From Antrodiella citrinella (Eukaryota > Basidiomycota > Agaricomycetes > Polyporales > Steccherinaceae): a stretch of 32,203 nucleotides of DNA. This document shows positions 10,359 to 21,205 of this stretch, piece after piece. The translations under genes were made by a program, and so were the position numbers. The stretch spans positions 15,013-47,215 of the forward strand of contig SGPM01000215.1 in the NCBI GenBank assembly GCA_004802725.1, given 5' to 3'. Every line of letters starts with the position of its first letter. Within the stretch, counting starts at the first letter, position 1. The notes below the pieces were generated by a model. That model saw nothing but the letters and a program-made list of their open reading frames with translations. It was not told where the DNA came from and did not search any database.

Positions 10359-11248
10359 CTCCCACTTTTGATCTCCTTCCACTTCTTGACAACTCATAAC
10401 TGCATCCCATTCCTGATACTATACAGTACATCATGCATCACGCTGGTATCCCACATCACCGCACTCTTTCGTTCTTCAGATTTTGTATTAATTTATTCCT
10501 TTATATTCATCGCCCCTTCTTTTCTATTCAAACAACATCTATAGTCATCGTTGTTGTCACCATATACATTACCCTAGAGATTTTGTTTTCGTATTTTGCC
10601 TGAACTGAGGATCTTGCCACTGGACTTTACACAGTCTACCGTTAGCGCGCGACAGCATCTCCCGCGTCTGGGGCCTGGGCCACCTCTTGACTTCTCTCAT
10701 CTCCGTCACGTTTCTGGTTCTCTTTATTCCTTACTTACCTGCTGAGGCCTGAGTGAGGTCTTTTTCATTATCGGGGCGTCTGGAATCATGCGAAATACCA
10801 AGATTGGACGTCGTTAGCATGTGCCATGCCGGAACGCACCCAGCTTTCATTTCAATGATTTCATAACTCATCATCATGTGAGAACCAGCTGCACATCCTT
10901 TTGCTTCGGAGTTGTTGACCTAGTCCAACAGGTGTTCTCAAATACGACCGATTTCCGTCTGGTCAACTGCGGACCGATTTTTGATTTTGATCTTCCTGCT
11001 CTAGCTCAGTGCTCGGTATCCTCACCAATCGACTGTACGGTGTCGATGACCGTAATGCGAACGCACGGAATAACCTTCGGAACTTGAGCTGCAAGTCAAT
11101 AGCATCGTGCTCTAGCTGTTTCTTGTCTGCTCTCTGTCGTTCATTAAATTTCATTCGATGACTTGGCCTACGGACTGCCCAGGTCGTCTTGACCTGTCCT
11201 CCGTCAATTTCGTTTACTTGACTGGCTCACTATCTTCCGATACCACTG
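10359..11248. other. intergenic, no gene seen
   Basis: 3' flank of the transporter and upstream region of the first cerato-platanin copy. Short open frames only, none with a family resemblance or consistent codon bias. Confidence 0.5.
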
Positions 11249-11256
11249 TATAAAAG
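11249..11256 (+). promoter_or_regulatory. TATA box of cerato-platanin copy 1
   Basis: TATAAAAG lies 67-74 bases upstream of the ATG at 11323, a normal distance for a fungal core promoter. Its preservation suggests the broken gene was lost recently or is still transcribed. Confidence 0.6.
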
Positions 11257-11322
11257 GACATATTGGCTGTGTATGCTTTCAGCAAGACGACTATAAGGTC
11301 ACCGTTACCACTACAGATCACC

Positions 11323-11724
11323 ATGCGATTCCTCACTACTGCTATAACCACCCTCCTGATCCTCCCCGCTCTTTTTGTTCGGGTCACCTACGACAGTACC
11401 TACGATAACGCCACCAACTCCCTCGATATCGTCGCATGCTCGAACGGCGTGAATGGCATCGAGACCAAAGCCTGAGGCTACACCACCTTCCCGAACATCG
11501 GAGGCGCGTCCTCCGTCGCGGGATGGAACTCGCCGAATTGCGGCACATGTTGGCAGTTGACATATAACGACCGCACGATCAACGTGTTGTCGATTGACCA
11601 TGCGGACGATGGGTTCAACTTGTCGGAGGAGGCGATGAATGAATTGACGAATGGGCAGGCGGAGCGATCGGGTGTTGTGGACGCTGCTTTTGAGGCGACG
11701 TCTGCGGCAAATTGTGGTCTGTGA
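11323..11724 (+). pseudogene. cerato-platanin copy 1, broken by a stop codon
   Basis: Cerato-platanins are small secreted, four-Cys, double-psi beta-barrel proteins of filamentous fungi that bind chitin or the cell wall and can trigger plant defence. The frame starts with a signal-peptide-like hydrophobic stretch (about residues 2-20), then VTYDSTYDNA, VACSNG, AGWNSPNCGTCWQLTY, INVLSIDHADDG and a final CGL. All four Cys are present. A TGA at 11473-11475 stops it after 50 codons, and the same frame is then open to the natural end at 11722-11724. Compared with the neighbouring copy it also lacks about six residues (loop before PNIGG). A single stop and no frameshift point to recent loss or a sequence error. 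No intron could remove the stop. Confidence 0.9.
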
Positions 11725-12740
11725 TAAGGTCGGTTCAGGTCGTGAAGCTTGCTAACTTGAAGGTTCGAAAGGTGTGTGTCTTCCAGGGTTTGCTGTGGAC
11801 TTTTTCGCAATTTCTTGCCGTTGCTTTGGACTTTTGAACCTGTACAATGTTGGACAGCTATTCACACGTCCCTCTCATGTTTTTAATTTGTATCTCTCCT
11901 GTATGCGTTGTAGGATATCACTGGTAACTACATAAACAGTACTCTCCTGACTCCGAGTAACTTACTTGCTGAGTTGTCGCGCTGGTCCTCCCGGGATTTT
12001 CCGGAATTTCAGCGCTCGATCTCTGGCAACGCGGCATTCCGAGTGAGGTTCGCCGCAGGCGGGAGAAAAATCGGCGCTTCGACGACATACACTTCTTATT
12101 CACGTCTTTGTTCTTGGCTTTCTTACTTTTCCATCTCACAATGCATTTGATATTACACATAGCTCTTGTGTGACGTTTCTCTTACTACTCCGTGGTCATG
12201 TTCTTCACTGACACATGATATGTATTATGCACAGAGCATTGCGACAGAAGGTACGTTATGCTACGGCGGCTTGGGATCCGCGTTTGCACAGGTTGAATCA
12301 CTCAACTATTCAGCATATGTACATATGATGCCGATTGGACCAGGATGAAGCTCATGGTCTTCATCTCAGCTTTGAATCACCACGCCACGAAGGCATCCCG
12401 TTTCTAAAATGGCATTGCCTCTCTATCGCCTTCATCGCCTAGTCCATCTGACCATTTGCAGATCCCACAGCAGGGCTGCGTTTCCGCAGCTTCAGCATGC
12501 CGCTCCAACACGGGTTTTCCAAGAAGCATCCCTTATTGCGCATGTTTCGGGATACCGTGCCCGTGCAGAAGGTTTGCGTCGTATGCCGACTTGCTTATGA
12601 CGTCTCCAGCGGATATGCAGTGCTCGATGGCTTGCAACATCATACCGCTGAATATATTCAGCGGATATTGGACGCCGTTTTCAGAGGTCTTTTGTCTCCG
12701 AGCTTCGGACGACCTTCACTTTGGAGGTGACATGACTGCA
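11725..12740. other. spacer between cerato-platanin copies
   Basis: About 1 kb with only weak open frames (for example a Cys-rich one at 12456-12800 that overlaps the promoter and signal-peptide region of the next gene). Nothing recognisable; presumably promoter DNA of copy 2 and 3' flank of copy 1. Confidence 0.45.
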
Positions 12741-12748
12741 TATATAAT
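12741..12748 (+). promoter_or_regulatory. TATA box of cerato-platanin copy 2
   Basis: TATATAAT stands about 112 bases upstream of the ATG at 12860. A (CAG)4-type run at about 12775-12790 lies between them, in the likely leader. Confidence 0.5.
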
Positions 12749-12859
12749 GGACGGTGTGGCTGCTCTCATCCTTCAGCAGCAGCAGCAGTTTTTTCTTTGA
12801 TTTGTATCTTCTACTATCTTCACTTCGCCCTCTTCTTCGTTGCACGAGCCATAACCATC

Positions 12860-13282
12860 ATGCAGTTCACCACTATCATCCTCTTCCTGACGATGTTCGT
12901 CTCTGCCATCTTCGCCACCACCGTCTCGTACGACAACACCTATGATAACGCCTCCGGCGACCTGCACACAGTCGCTTGCTCCGACGGGACGAACGGTCTT
13001 CTCACGAAGCACTTCACGACGTTCTCGTCGCTCCCCGATTTCCCCAACATCGGAGGATCCTCCGTCGTTGCAGGATGGAATTCCGCCAACTGTGGTACAT
13101 GCTGGCAGTTGACGTACAGTGGTACGGGTAACAGCATCAACATCCTCGTCATTGATCACGCCGACGACGGGCTCAACATCTCCCAGGAGGCGTTGGACAA
13201 CTTGACCAATGGTCAGGCAGTCGCTTTGGGCAGGATTGATGCTACCGTCACTCAGGTGGACGCATCTCAGTGCGGTCTGTAA
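12860..13282 (+). CDS. cerato-platanin family secreted protein, intact copy 2
   Basis: Single-exon gene of 140 residues. The signal peptide is hydrophobic (FTTIILFLTMFVSAIFA) with a likely cut near ATT-VSYD. The mature part has VSYDNTYDNA, VACSDG, SSLPDFPNIGG, NSANCGTCWQLTY, INILVIDHADDG, LTNGQAVALGRIDATV and a final CGL: four Cys, the full family pattern and the usual length of about 120 for the mature chain. The protein would be exported to the cell wall or medium. It is tandem to the broken copy 1 and shares its layout (TATA box, short leader, no intron), so the pair arose by duplication. The start is the only ATG that gives a signal peptide of normal length. Confidence 0.95.
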   Translation: MQFTTIILFLTMFVSAIFATTVSYDNTYDNASGDLHTVACSDGTNGLLTKHFTTFSSLPDFPNIGGSSVVAGWNSANCGTCWQLTYSGTGNSINILVIDHADDGLNISQEALDNLTNGQAVALGRIDATVTQVDASQCGL

Positions 13283-16186
13283 GATCTTGAGAGCCGAACG
13301 GTAAGTAGTCTATGTGCTTAACGCGAAGTTTTCATCTGCTAAACATTGCTATCAGGCCTTCTTTTCATTATGAAGCCTTCTACTTCATTATGGACATACT
13401 GATACGGACATGATGGACTTCCATTTTTTCCCTTTTCTATCACGTTTTTCATGCTAGTACTACTTGTGCTGGTAGCTTTCCCTTACTTCTGGTCACTCCA
13501 CGGACATTGCGAAAACATTGTACACTTCTGCTCTGTTTTCTTGCCACCTCTTATTATGATGTCTGCTCTTGAACTCCACGGGCACGTTCGCAAGGGCCTA
13601 CAAACCTCCGCAGAGTCAGCACCGATTGTCTATCGTTTCCCGATCAACGCGCCGGCAGATTACGGTCTCGGTAAATTACTCCCGACTAGCACCCGAGCCG
13701 AGTGCTCCCTTGGGACACTCCCGCGAACATCTCTGTTGCCTTGCACGCTCTACTGGAACCTCTTTTCCGTATCAACAACTTTAAAGTCAGCCAGACGTCG
13801 TCGGGCTCTCAATTTTCAGCCCTCAAAAACCAAGCGTTGGTAAACATAAGAGCCGTCAGAGATGTGTGGGTCCGTAACTAAAATTACACGCTGCCCTTTA
13901 TTGATGGTCTTACTAGCGATGAACGGACACAAAAACCATCCATTGTTCGTGGCTGTCGACACCTCTCATATGTCATTTGCGATGTCATTGACTACCCAGT
14001 CTCGCGACCATTGCGGCCTGTAGTGATCTCGAGGCTGACCGGTAACTCTACTAACTACATCTGACTAGGAAGCCGCTTACCTTCGAATTTCAAACAGATC
14101 ATGGGGGCAACTTATTGTCCCCCCCTTTGTTCCATTTGGCAAATACGTCGCATCATCAACTCCTCGCGGGAGTGGCACACAGCTAAATGTCTTTGTAGGT
14201 GCTAGGGTAGCGCGTTCTCTGACCTGTTGCGCTAGTCACCTCGAATTGGAGCTCCGTACAATGGAATGAGGATCCTGCCACTTGATACAGAGATCTTCTC
14301 AGGATTCCACTGAACCTTTTTCGGCACACAATAGTGCGAAGGTGTACCGGTACCGCTAATGCCACTTAATGCGGTGCTCTCTGAGTTGTAGGAAATCCTG
14401 CGAAACTCTGAGCGGACCCAGGCACGTACCCATACCACCAAGTTGATTGCAATTCAACTATTCCATGCGGAATGATCTTCCCAAATGTTGACACGGCGAA
14501 TCGTGCAGCCCCGAAGTTCACTGGATGAATGTCAGCTGTGGCGACCAGAACGCGGGTTCGGTCATTCGTAAATCGCTGACAAACTCGCCACTCGCGATTG
14601 CCCTACGACCTCCAAACCTCAGTGAATATTCACTCATTTCCGCACTATCTTCAGCTCATACATGCAGAGGAGTCCATAGGTTGTGCAAATCGCGATCCGC
14701 TATGGGCGTCCACCTATAACGGACACCTATCGAAAGCTTACATGTCACCGAGCGGAAATCATTGTGATCTTACGTACGGACCTGACGCACCCGAGGACGA
14801 GCGGAAGGTCAGCTCGATGCAGAAAACGGCGAACAACAGCCTGGTAAGCATACATATAACAATATTAAGCGTGCCTGTGTACTGAAATTCGCCTATTGTG
14901 CATCTTTGATGCTGAAGCGCTCTCTTCTCTGACATTTCATGGTGTCAAGCAAGACAGTAACAACACACAGAAGAACATTTATCGCAAGACGGCGACTCTA
15001 CGGGACTGGGTTTACGACGTTCACCCAAAGGTTCGTCGCCCTGAGAGTGGTCTAGAGGGAACGGACTTAACTATACAAAGCGAAACACCCTAAAATCTTG
15101 ATTTTTCCAATCTCGATACCTGCTTATGCCGCGATAATGCCGATAAGCTGTGTGCAACCGTGTACGGTGAAATCTTACGAGCCCGCAGAGGTTTGAGTAT
15201 GCACTTCAGACTCTACAGTACTATCGAAGCTAGTTTGGTACAGCCTGTACGAGACCTCTACGAGATGAGTGTACCACTCTGTGTACGCTGAACGGATGCT
15301 GGTGACAGGCAGGTTACACCCGTGGCTCTTGATCAGGTGCAAAAGTCTTCACGGCTCTCGCGACAGCACAATGGGTCGGTAAATCGGATCTTATGACGAA
15401 TCTGAAGAATATTTCCTAATTGGCAACTGGTAGCTCGATCAAAGATATAGCGTTGTGGTTCCACTTGGAACAACAAAAATCCCGGATGGCTATGTCACTG
15501 TGAAGACACACTTCTCGCCAACCTCTCTAGGTATACGATTGTTCTCTGTCTGCCATTGTCCTCCCAGCCTGATTATTTGCTAGGATAATTGGCGATAATA
15601 CAGTAGAAACCTATTGTTCGGTTGAAGGTCGGTACCAGAAGGTACCGAGGCAAGCTAACCAATTGTGTCGTGTCAGCAGTCCCCGTCACCGTCGTATCAA
15701 ATCAGTGCGGAACCAAATAGACTTCCTCCTCACGACTTGCGACGGTCTACGCAGCACTGCGGCGATTTCGTGAGACTGACATAAATAGCGGAAGAAAATG
15801 AGAGATCGGGCTTGAACAAAGAACATACGTATGCTACCGAGACGGAGGAGGATGAGCCCCAGGAAGGAGACAACAAGTGACAACACATAATTCCGGACGG
15901 CTCGTAGCCTCGTGGCTCAGTGCTTGTCTTAGATCAGCGTGAGTGTTAGTTTTCCTCTTTGATATTGATTGTGATTGGATCAAGCGATGGGTCAGGGATT
16001 CAGATGCCTGTCTCCAGAACTTCCAGACCCAGGAAAATAGGATTGTCCGAATTGGGCTTGAGCAGGCAGGGGTACGCGGCGCTAAGATTCGGACACTGGT
16101 TCAGGGAGATCGTATAGAAAGGAGGGAAAGCGTCGAACAATGGCAACCCACCGGGCGTAGTTTCTCTGGAGAAGTTGGGGAGTTGA
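13283..16186. other. 2.9 kb without a recognisable gene
   Basis: After the 3' flank of copy 2 I see only short open frames with mixed codon use (for example 13451-13843, 14598-14885, 15943-16341), no domain and no splice pattern linking them. There is one perfect short hairpin at 15629-15648. The last few hundred bases are the promoter of the HMG-box gene. This may be decayed transposon DNA, but no transposon protein or terminal repeat was seen. Confidence 0.5.
15629..15648. repeat. perfect 8-bp inverted repeat
   Basis: TCGGTACC - AGAA - GGTACCGA can form a hairpin with a four-base loop. It stands in the gene-free region, far from any gene end, and its role is unknown. It could also be chance. 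Confidence 0.5.
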
Positions 16187-16193
16187 TATATAG
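16187..16193 (+). promoter_or_regulatory. TATA box of HMG-box gene
   Basis: TATATAG lies 82-88 bases upstream of the ATG at 16275, followed by a pyrimidine-rich tract (TTTCCTTCTTTCTC) just before the start, the common fungal core promoter layout. Confidence 0.55.
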
Positions 16194-16274
16194 ACCCCTC
16201 CGCCACAACCAGAGGTGTGCTCTCTTCTTTCCTTCTTTCTCATTTTTTTTCATTTCTAGACAATTTATGACACC

Positions 16275-18115
16275 ATGTCGTCTGCTTCAGCGTCCGGCTC
16301 AGTACGCGGATGGACGTCCTCGACGACTAACGAAGAATTAGACAACAACCCATTCTCTTTTCCCGCCGTCGCCACACCTCTCGACGTTTCTATGCAAGCG
16401 CCACCACTCATGCGCGGGTCTTCTCCTTCCTCCAACTCACGGCCGCACATGCACCGACACAGTCTCTCTTTATCCCTTCCTATTCAGCCGACACCCTCTC
16501 GTCACTACTGCCCTTCTTCCCATCCGAGTCCTACAGAGCGTCGCGCACAGCGTAAGCGCCAGGATGATCCTAATTGGGTGCCGCGACCCCCCAACTCTTT
16601 CATGATCTTCCGTCGCGAGTTTTCACGCGAACATGCACGGGAGAATCGGCATGGTGAGCCCGTTGCGGAGAAGCACCTATCAAAGAGGGCGGGGGTGGTT
16701 TGGAAGTCGCTCTCCGACGCGCAGCAGAGACCCTACAAGGAACGAGCTATCTTCGCTCAAGAGGAGCATGCCAGACTATACCCTCTCTACAAGTTTAAAC
16801 CTTGCCGACGCGGGAGCAGCCAGAAGTCTCGGCGTCCATCAGGCGGCGGTCTCTCTCGTCGGGAGCAGGTGGAGTCGCTGTGCGAGAGCGTAGGTGTTAT
16901 GGTCGACTCTGACTCTGAAAGCTCCCCTGCTGCTAGCCAAGAAAGCATCCGGTCGTCTTCTCCAGAATATTTTGTGTCTCCGAACCGCGATACTCCTTCC
17001 AGAACTCTGCGGCGACGACGCTCCCACTCCCTTCCCCTCCGTGCAACCTCTACGAGCACCTACTTCTTGCAACCGACCGACTGTGCTTCTACCTCTGCGG
17101 TGGACAAGCGGTCCCGGTCCGCTGTTACCCGCCCTCCTTCCCTCAGACTGTCGTCTGGTCATTTCGGAATGCCTTTGACGCCATTTAACGACCCATCCAT
17201 AGATGAGAGCGTTTTCCAGTTCTCTCTCCTCGATTCGACCTCCACGGCGCCTTCGTCGCCCAATACCTCTTTGTTTGATTTCTCCTTTGAAGAAAGTTTT
17301 GCCTCGGTAAGTCTTCTTGTCTGCTTGCTCCAATGAACGATGACTCATTCATTACCTCTTGCCTTCAGACGTCCAGTGTACCATCACCGAAGTCATTTGA
17401 CTCCCAGATACCCCCCACCTTCCCAGCCATGGACGCCGAATTTGGTCTCGAATCTCAGTTCGTGTCTCCCATTCAACACATATCTCCTCCGTCTGCTCCT
17501 CGCTCCCAGACCGGTTCTGCTCATCAACCGCTCATCGTCTCGCCGGATGTCAGCCATCTTTACCATCGTCGTCAGCGGTCGAACACCACATCGGCACTCC
17601 CGCCTTCTCCGTTGTCCTTGGTCACCTCATCGCTGTCCAACTGGAATGGTGAGGTAGCTGGACCGTCTTCGTCGACCTCCAGCCTCCCTATTATTACCCA
17701 CTCTGCCTCATCCCCTGATCTGACCACGTACTATCCGGTGGGAGTCTGCACCGATAGCCCGTATGCGAGCCAACGTCAGTGCCAAGACTTTGGCCAGCTT
17801 CCGGCTGTTTCGGAGTCCTTGCTTGTTCCCGGTATCGACATGGACCTCGACAAGACTCCCAAGGTCTCTGACTTCCCCTCCGGCATACAGAACACGTACT
17901 CTCTTCCCGCCTCTGGTCCCCTCTCCCAATTCGATTACAGCGACTTTGCTATGACGTTCGCAGAACCCGATACTCAGGCAGAAGACCTTCAGGCTTACGC
18001 AAGCGCTCTCGAGGCTCTCAGGATAACCCCTTCGCCCTACGGCACCGATACCCCCCAGTCCCTCGCCGAGCATATGTACAACCGCTACATCAATCCCACT
18101 CCTCCTCCCATGTAA
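16275..18115 (+). CDS. HMG-box (MATA/SOX type) transcription factor
   Basis: Two exons, 16275-17306 and 17369-18115, joined by a 62-base intron, encode 592 residues. The HMG box (about residues 98-175) begins PNWVPRPPNSFMIFRREFSR and continues with LSKRAGVVWKSLSDAQQRPY and YPLYKFKPCRR, the sequence-specific MATA/SOX-like form that bends DNA in the nucleus. Either side is long, Ser/Pro-rich and disordered, with an Arg-rich patch (LRRRRSHSLPLR). The C-terminus is acidic and Ser/Thr-rich, like an activation region. In basidiomycetes, proteins of this shape (Ustilago Prf1, Coprinopsis Pcc1) control mating and fruiting. Equating this gene with one of those is inference; a role in nutrient or stress response is possible. 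Start context CACCATG is good. Confidence 0.93.
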
Positions 18116-18693
18116 GGTCACTTTGACCTTCACGCATCCCGTATACCCAGCGAAAGCGAAAATTTTCATGGACTCACAGAGCCTTCTATCTTGATACGTG
18201 TTCCACACTCCCTCCTCTTTTGGTTCTTGTAGCTATAGCCTTGTTGCGTCATTTTACGACCCACTTCCACGCCCATTTTACGAGATTGCCTCCTCGTCTC
18301 TGGTTTCTCTGGTTTCTACGTTTGGTGTATCTAGGTTTCGATTGCCACTGCTCCCAAATGTACACAGAGTATATACCCAAACTCAGCTCTCATTTGTTCC
18401 ATATATCGTGTGAGTTGTAACGGCCCGATCGCCAGAAGTTCAAGTGCTCCCGACTGAATCTTGCATTGGCCCGACATTTCAGGCTTTGCGCACGTAGGCG
18501 TCGCATGAAGAGCACGTTTGGTAACGAGACGAACTCAAAGGACATGAGTTGCCAGAATCGTCTGTGCATCACGACCCTGCACCCGGCGTCTTCGGCGTCG
18601 ACCGTGCATACGACGAAGCTTAAAGCTTATGTAAAGCGTAAGCACTTTCACGGCCACTCGCAGTAACTTTCAAAGATCATCCTCTATTATATC
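18116..18693. other. intergenic, no gene seen
   Basis: 3' flank of the HMG-box gene. Short accidental frames only; T-rich in the first 250 bases, as expected for a 3' UTR. Confidence 0.5.
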
Positions 18694-19165
18694 ATGGACC
18701 CCCCTCCCGACCCACCGGGCCCTCCGTCGCGGCCCAGAAGACCAGACACCCGGCGCAAGGGAGACAGTACCCGAGGAATGAACTCCAAACATTTTGATGA
18801 GCAGCGGAAGGATATTATGCTCACCTTACCTTCTGCGCTGCCGGAGGTAGAAGTACCATGTTTCCTAGAGAACGCACTCCCCAAGAATTGTCGACTCTGA
18901 TACTCTTCAAGTGGTCATGCCCAAGTTGCAACCTTTCATCGTCGAAGGTCGGTGGAACTGGTACAAAGACGACCCTTCACGGATGTCAGGATTGGAGGAC
19001 GACGTCTACCAATACGTGGAAACCATGTCTCAAGAGGTGATACAAGCTGCTACTGAGACAGCTTGGGCTCAGAAGAAAGTCACAGCTAGGGGGGGTATAC
19101 AGGGCGCAGTGGCGGCCTCGGAATGTGGACAAGTCCGACAGCGAAAACGCGGAATACAAACATGA
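18694..19165 (+). pseudogene. short frameshifted fragment, perhaps FunK1 N-terminal region
   Basis: From the ATG at 18694 the frame reads a Pro/Arg-rich start, then LPSALPEVEVPCFLENALP, and stops at 18900. One base out of frame it continues naturally as RIVDSDTLQVVMPKLQPFIV and EGRWNWYKDDPSRM up to 19165, so a single extra C in the run 18879-18882 explains the break. A run of seven G at about 19089-19095 may hide another shift. The pattern (FLE..LP, then a GRW..Y..DP motif, then an acidic helix) resembles the N-terminal region that precedes FunK1 kinase domains, but no kinase domain follows. Family assignment is weak; the fragment nature is clear. Confidence 0.4.
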
Positions 19166-19286
19166 CACCCCTCACAGTCGCTCGCGCTGATTGGCCGCGA
19201 CAAAACACACATAGTGTACAGACAAGTATGTAGTGTATGTAGCGAACATAAATCCAAGGGGTACAAACATGTCATGGGTATCATTA

Positions 19287-20664
19287 TCAGTCGTCACCCC
19301 TCCGCGCGAGGAACACACCCGCCTCGCTGTTCTTTCTCCTCATACCGCCCCCACCCCGCAGCAGGCCCGTGCTGGGGAACGCAGACACTGCAGCCTGAGC
19401 GCTCTGATCTGCGAAGCCTTCAACATCCTCCAGTCGCTGTGACTCGTATCCATTCTCAGGCGTAGCAATCTTGCGCTGCGGGAACCCTGGTGCCGGGAGG
19501 GGAGGCGATAGTGGGCCTGATCCCGTTGACTGGGAGGTGGTTGAAATAGAGTGTCTCCCAGACTTGCGCGATTTCTTACGTGGTTGCGTCGGTGTGACAT
19601 CGGGGTCGTGCGGCGAAAACGGCGGGGGTTGTTGGGTCTGCGATTGGTAGCTGTACTGGCGTGTGTGTCGTGACGACGACCCGGTGTTGGACGTTGTTGC
19701 GGAGCGGGAGTCCGATCCACCACCACCGCTGCTGCCGCCACTCGCGCGGCGGGCGTAGTTCTCTGCGCCGAAGTCTGCGCCGTCCATTTCTGCGTCGTCT
19801 GATTCCTGTCTGGGAAGGACGATAGGTGCTTGGAAGAGCTGGGCGTGCTCGAATCGACCGAACTCTTCTTGCAGACGGGGAGAGGACATGTCGAAGCCAT
19901 CGCTATGTCTAAATGGAGAGGGTGTATGTCCATGTTCCGGTCCACTGCCCTGTAATATCCATGAGCATGAGAACTTCAACAGATTGAACAAACCGTACCT
20001 GGAAGCCCTCGAATCCAGCCACCCCGTCGTTCGCTTCAGCTTGAGCCAACGCGAGTTGCAGTGCAGCCTTCTTCAGCTCCTTCCTCTCCCGCCTCAACTT
20101 CCGCCGCTCTTCCTTCAACCGGCTCTCTTCCTCCTCTCGTTTGATTCCCTCAGCAATCCTGGCAGCGGACATCTCGTCTATCGTCGCTGCGTCCAGCTGC
20201 GCAGTATCCGAGTCGAGAGTGTCGGTTGAGATGGTCCGTGAGCGATCATCGTTTGCTCGTGGGTGTGGCCGAGGTCTGCCAGGACCCAGCGCCGACGTAG
20301 ACTCGTCCTCGTCGTCGGTCAAATGTATAGGTGGTTTCGCGAACAAGTCGTAACCAAAGACGCGGATGCCCCTGGGCTGCTTGCGTTTCCGCCGTCGCCT
20401 GCGGTCCTGATCGCCACCGAGGTTCGAGTGCAGAGAGTGCGTCTCTGCATCGTCCGAGTCAGCGAGGAGACCCTCGAGTTCGTCGAAAAGGGCGCGTGCG
20501 GGGACACGCTGATGTGGGGGCTGATGCTGCGCTTGCTCGTCGTCGGATTCATCGAGCTGGACTCCGCGATTGCGTTGGAGGTTGAGACAGGCGAGACACG
20601 GAGCGAGGGCTGCCTGGAAGCCGTCCGACCACGAGAATGAGGCTATGTTGTGGACAAACAGGGT
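19287..20664 (-). CDS. hypothetical protein with coiled coil, basic and disordered regions; 5' exon not found
   Basis: Two joined exons are clear on the minus strand: 20664-19999 and 19949-19287, with a 49-base intron that keeps the frame. The first begins after an acceptor (GGTGGCAG) with TLFVHNIASFSWSDGFQAAL and APCLACLN. It goes on to ARALFDELEGLLADSDDAET, a basic patch RRRRRKRKQPRGIRVFGYDL and a strong charged helix (EESRLKEERRKLRRERKELK), probably a coiled coil. The second exon is Ser/Gly/Gln-rich and disordered, with a basic KKSRKSGRHS motif, and ends FLARRGDD. No Met exists in the open part upstream, so the start lies in an exon beyond 20664 that I could not identify. No family recognised; codon use and clean splicing support a real gene. 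Confidence 0.72.
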
Positions 20665-21205
20665 CTGCCACCAAAGATGAAAAGAATGAGGAAGACACGA
20701 CCCAACTTGCAATGTCGAGCTGTCGAATGTAGCTGGCGACCTGTCAATGCAGTGATCGACTGTGACTGCAGGAAAACATGTCAATTTCAGAAACGGCGCT
20801 GTGTTCCCGTTCCCTGACGCTAATCGGGGGAATTTAACCCTAACCTCAGGTATAATTCTAGCATCCTCTGCCAACCATTCAATTTGGTCTGGTACATCAT
20901 GATTTTGTACTGTATGCTGGCATATGTTTATTATCTGTTAATGATACGTGTCCACTCATATTGGTGTGTTTACATTAGACTAGACAGCATGAATCCAGCT
21001 GATCGGAGCTCACGTCGTCTGCTGGCAAAAGGATCCATGCCTGGCAAGTTGACATGAAACTTACGACTGTTTAATTCTTGCTGTGAAGCCATAATGGTTT
21101 TCGTATCGGCTAAACGCGCTCCTTTGAAGCTGGTTGGCCCTGGCTGAGAATGAAAGCGTTAGTCAGACAGGTCATACTTATCATTCGTCTCGTACGACGA
21201 GAGGA
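20665..21205. other. unassigned stretch
   Basis: It should hold the first exon and promoter of the minus-strand hypothetical gene. Several ATGs are possible (for example near 20897-20900 on the minus strand), but none links with a convincing donor. AT-richer than the flanking genes. Confidence 0.35.

Noticed and set aside
12456..12800. Cys-rich ORF between the cerato-platanins
   Set aside because: Covers the TATA box and leader of copy 2, has no signal peptide and no family pattern.
13451..13843. 130-codon ORF after cerato-platanin copy 2
   Set aside because: Mixed composition, no domain, no splice signals; could not be aligned to a third cerato-platanin.
20141..20640. Plus-strand ORFs over the coiled-coil gene
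   Set aside because: Antisense of a spliced gene with consistent frame; no independent support.
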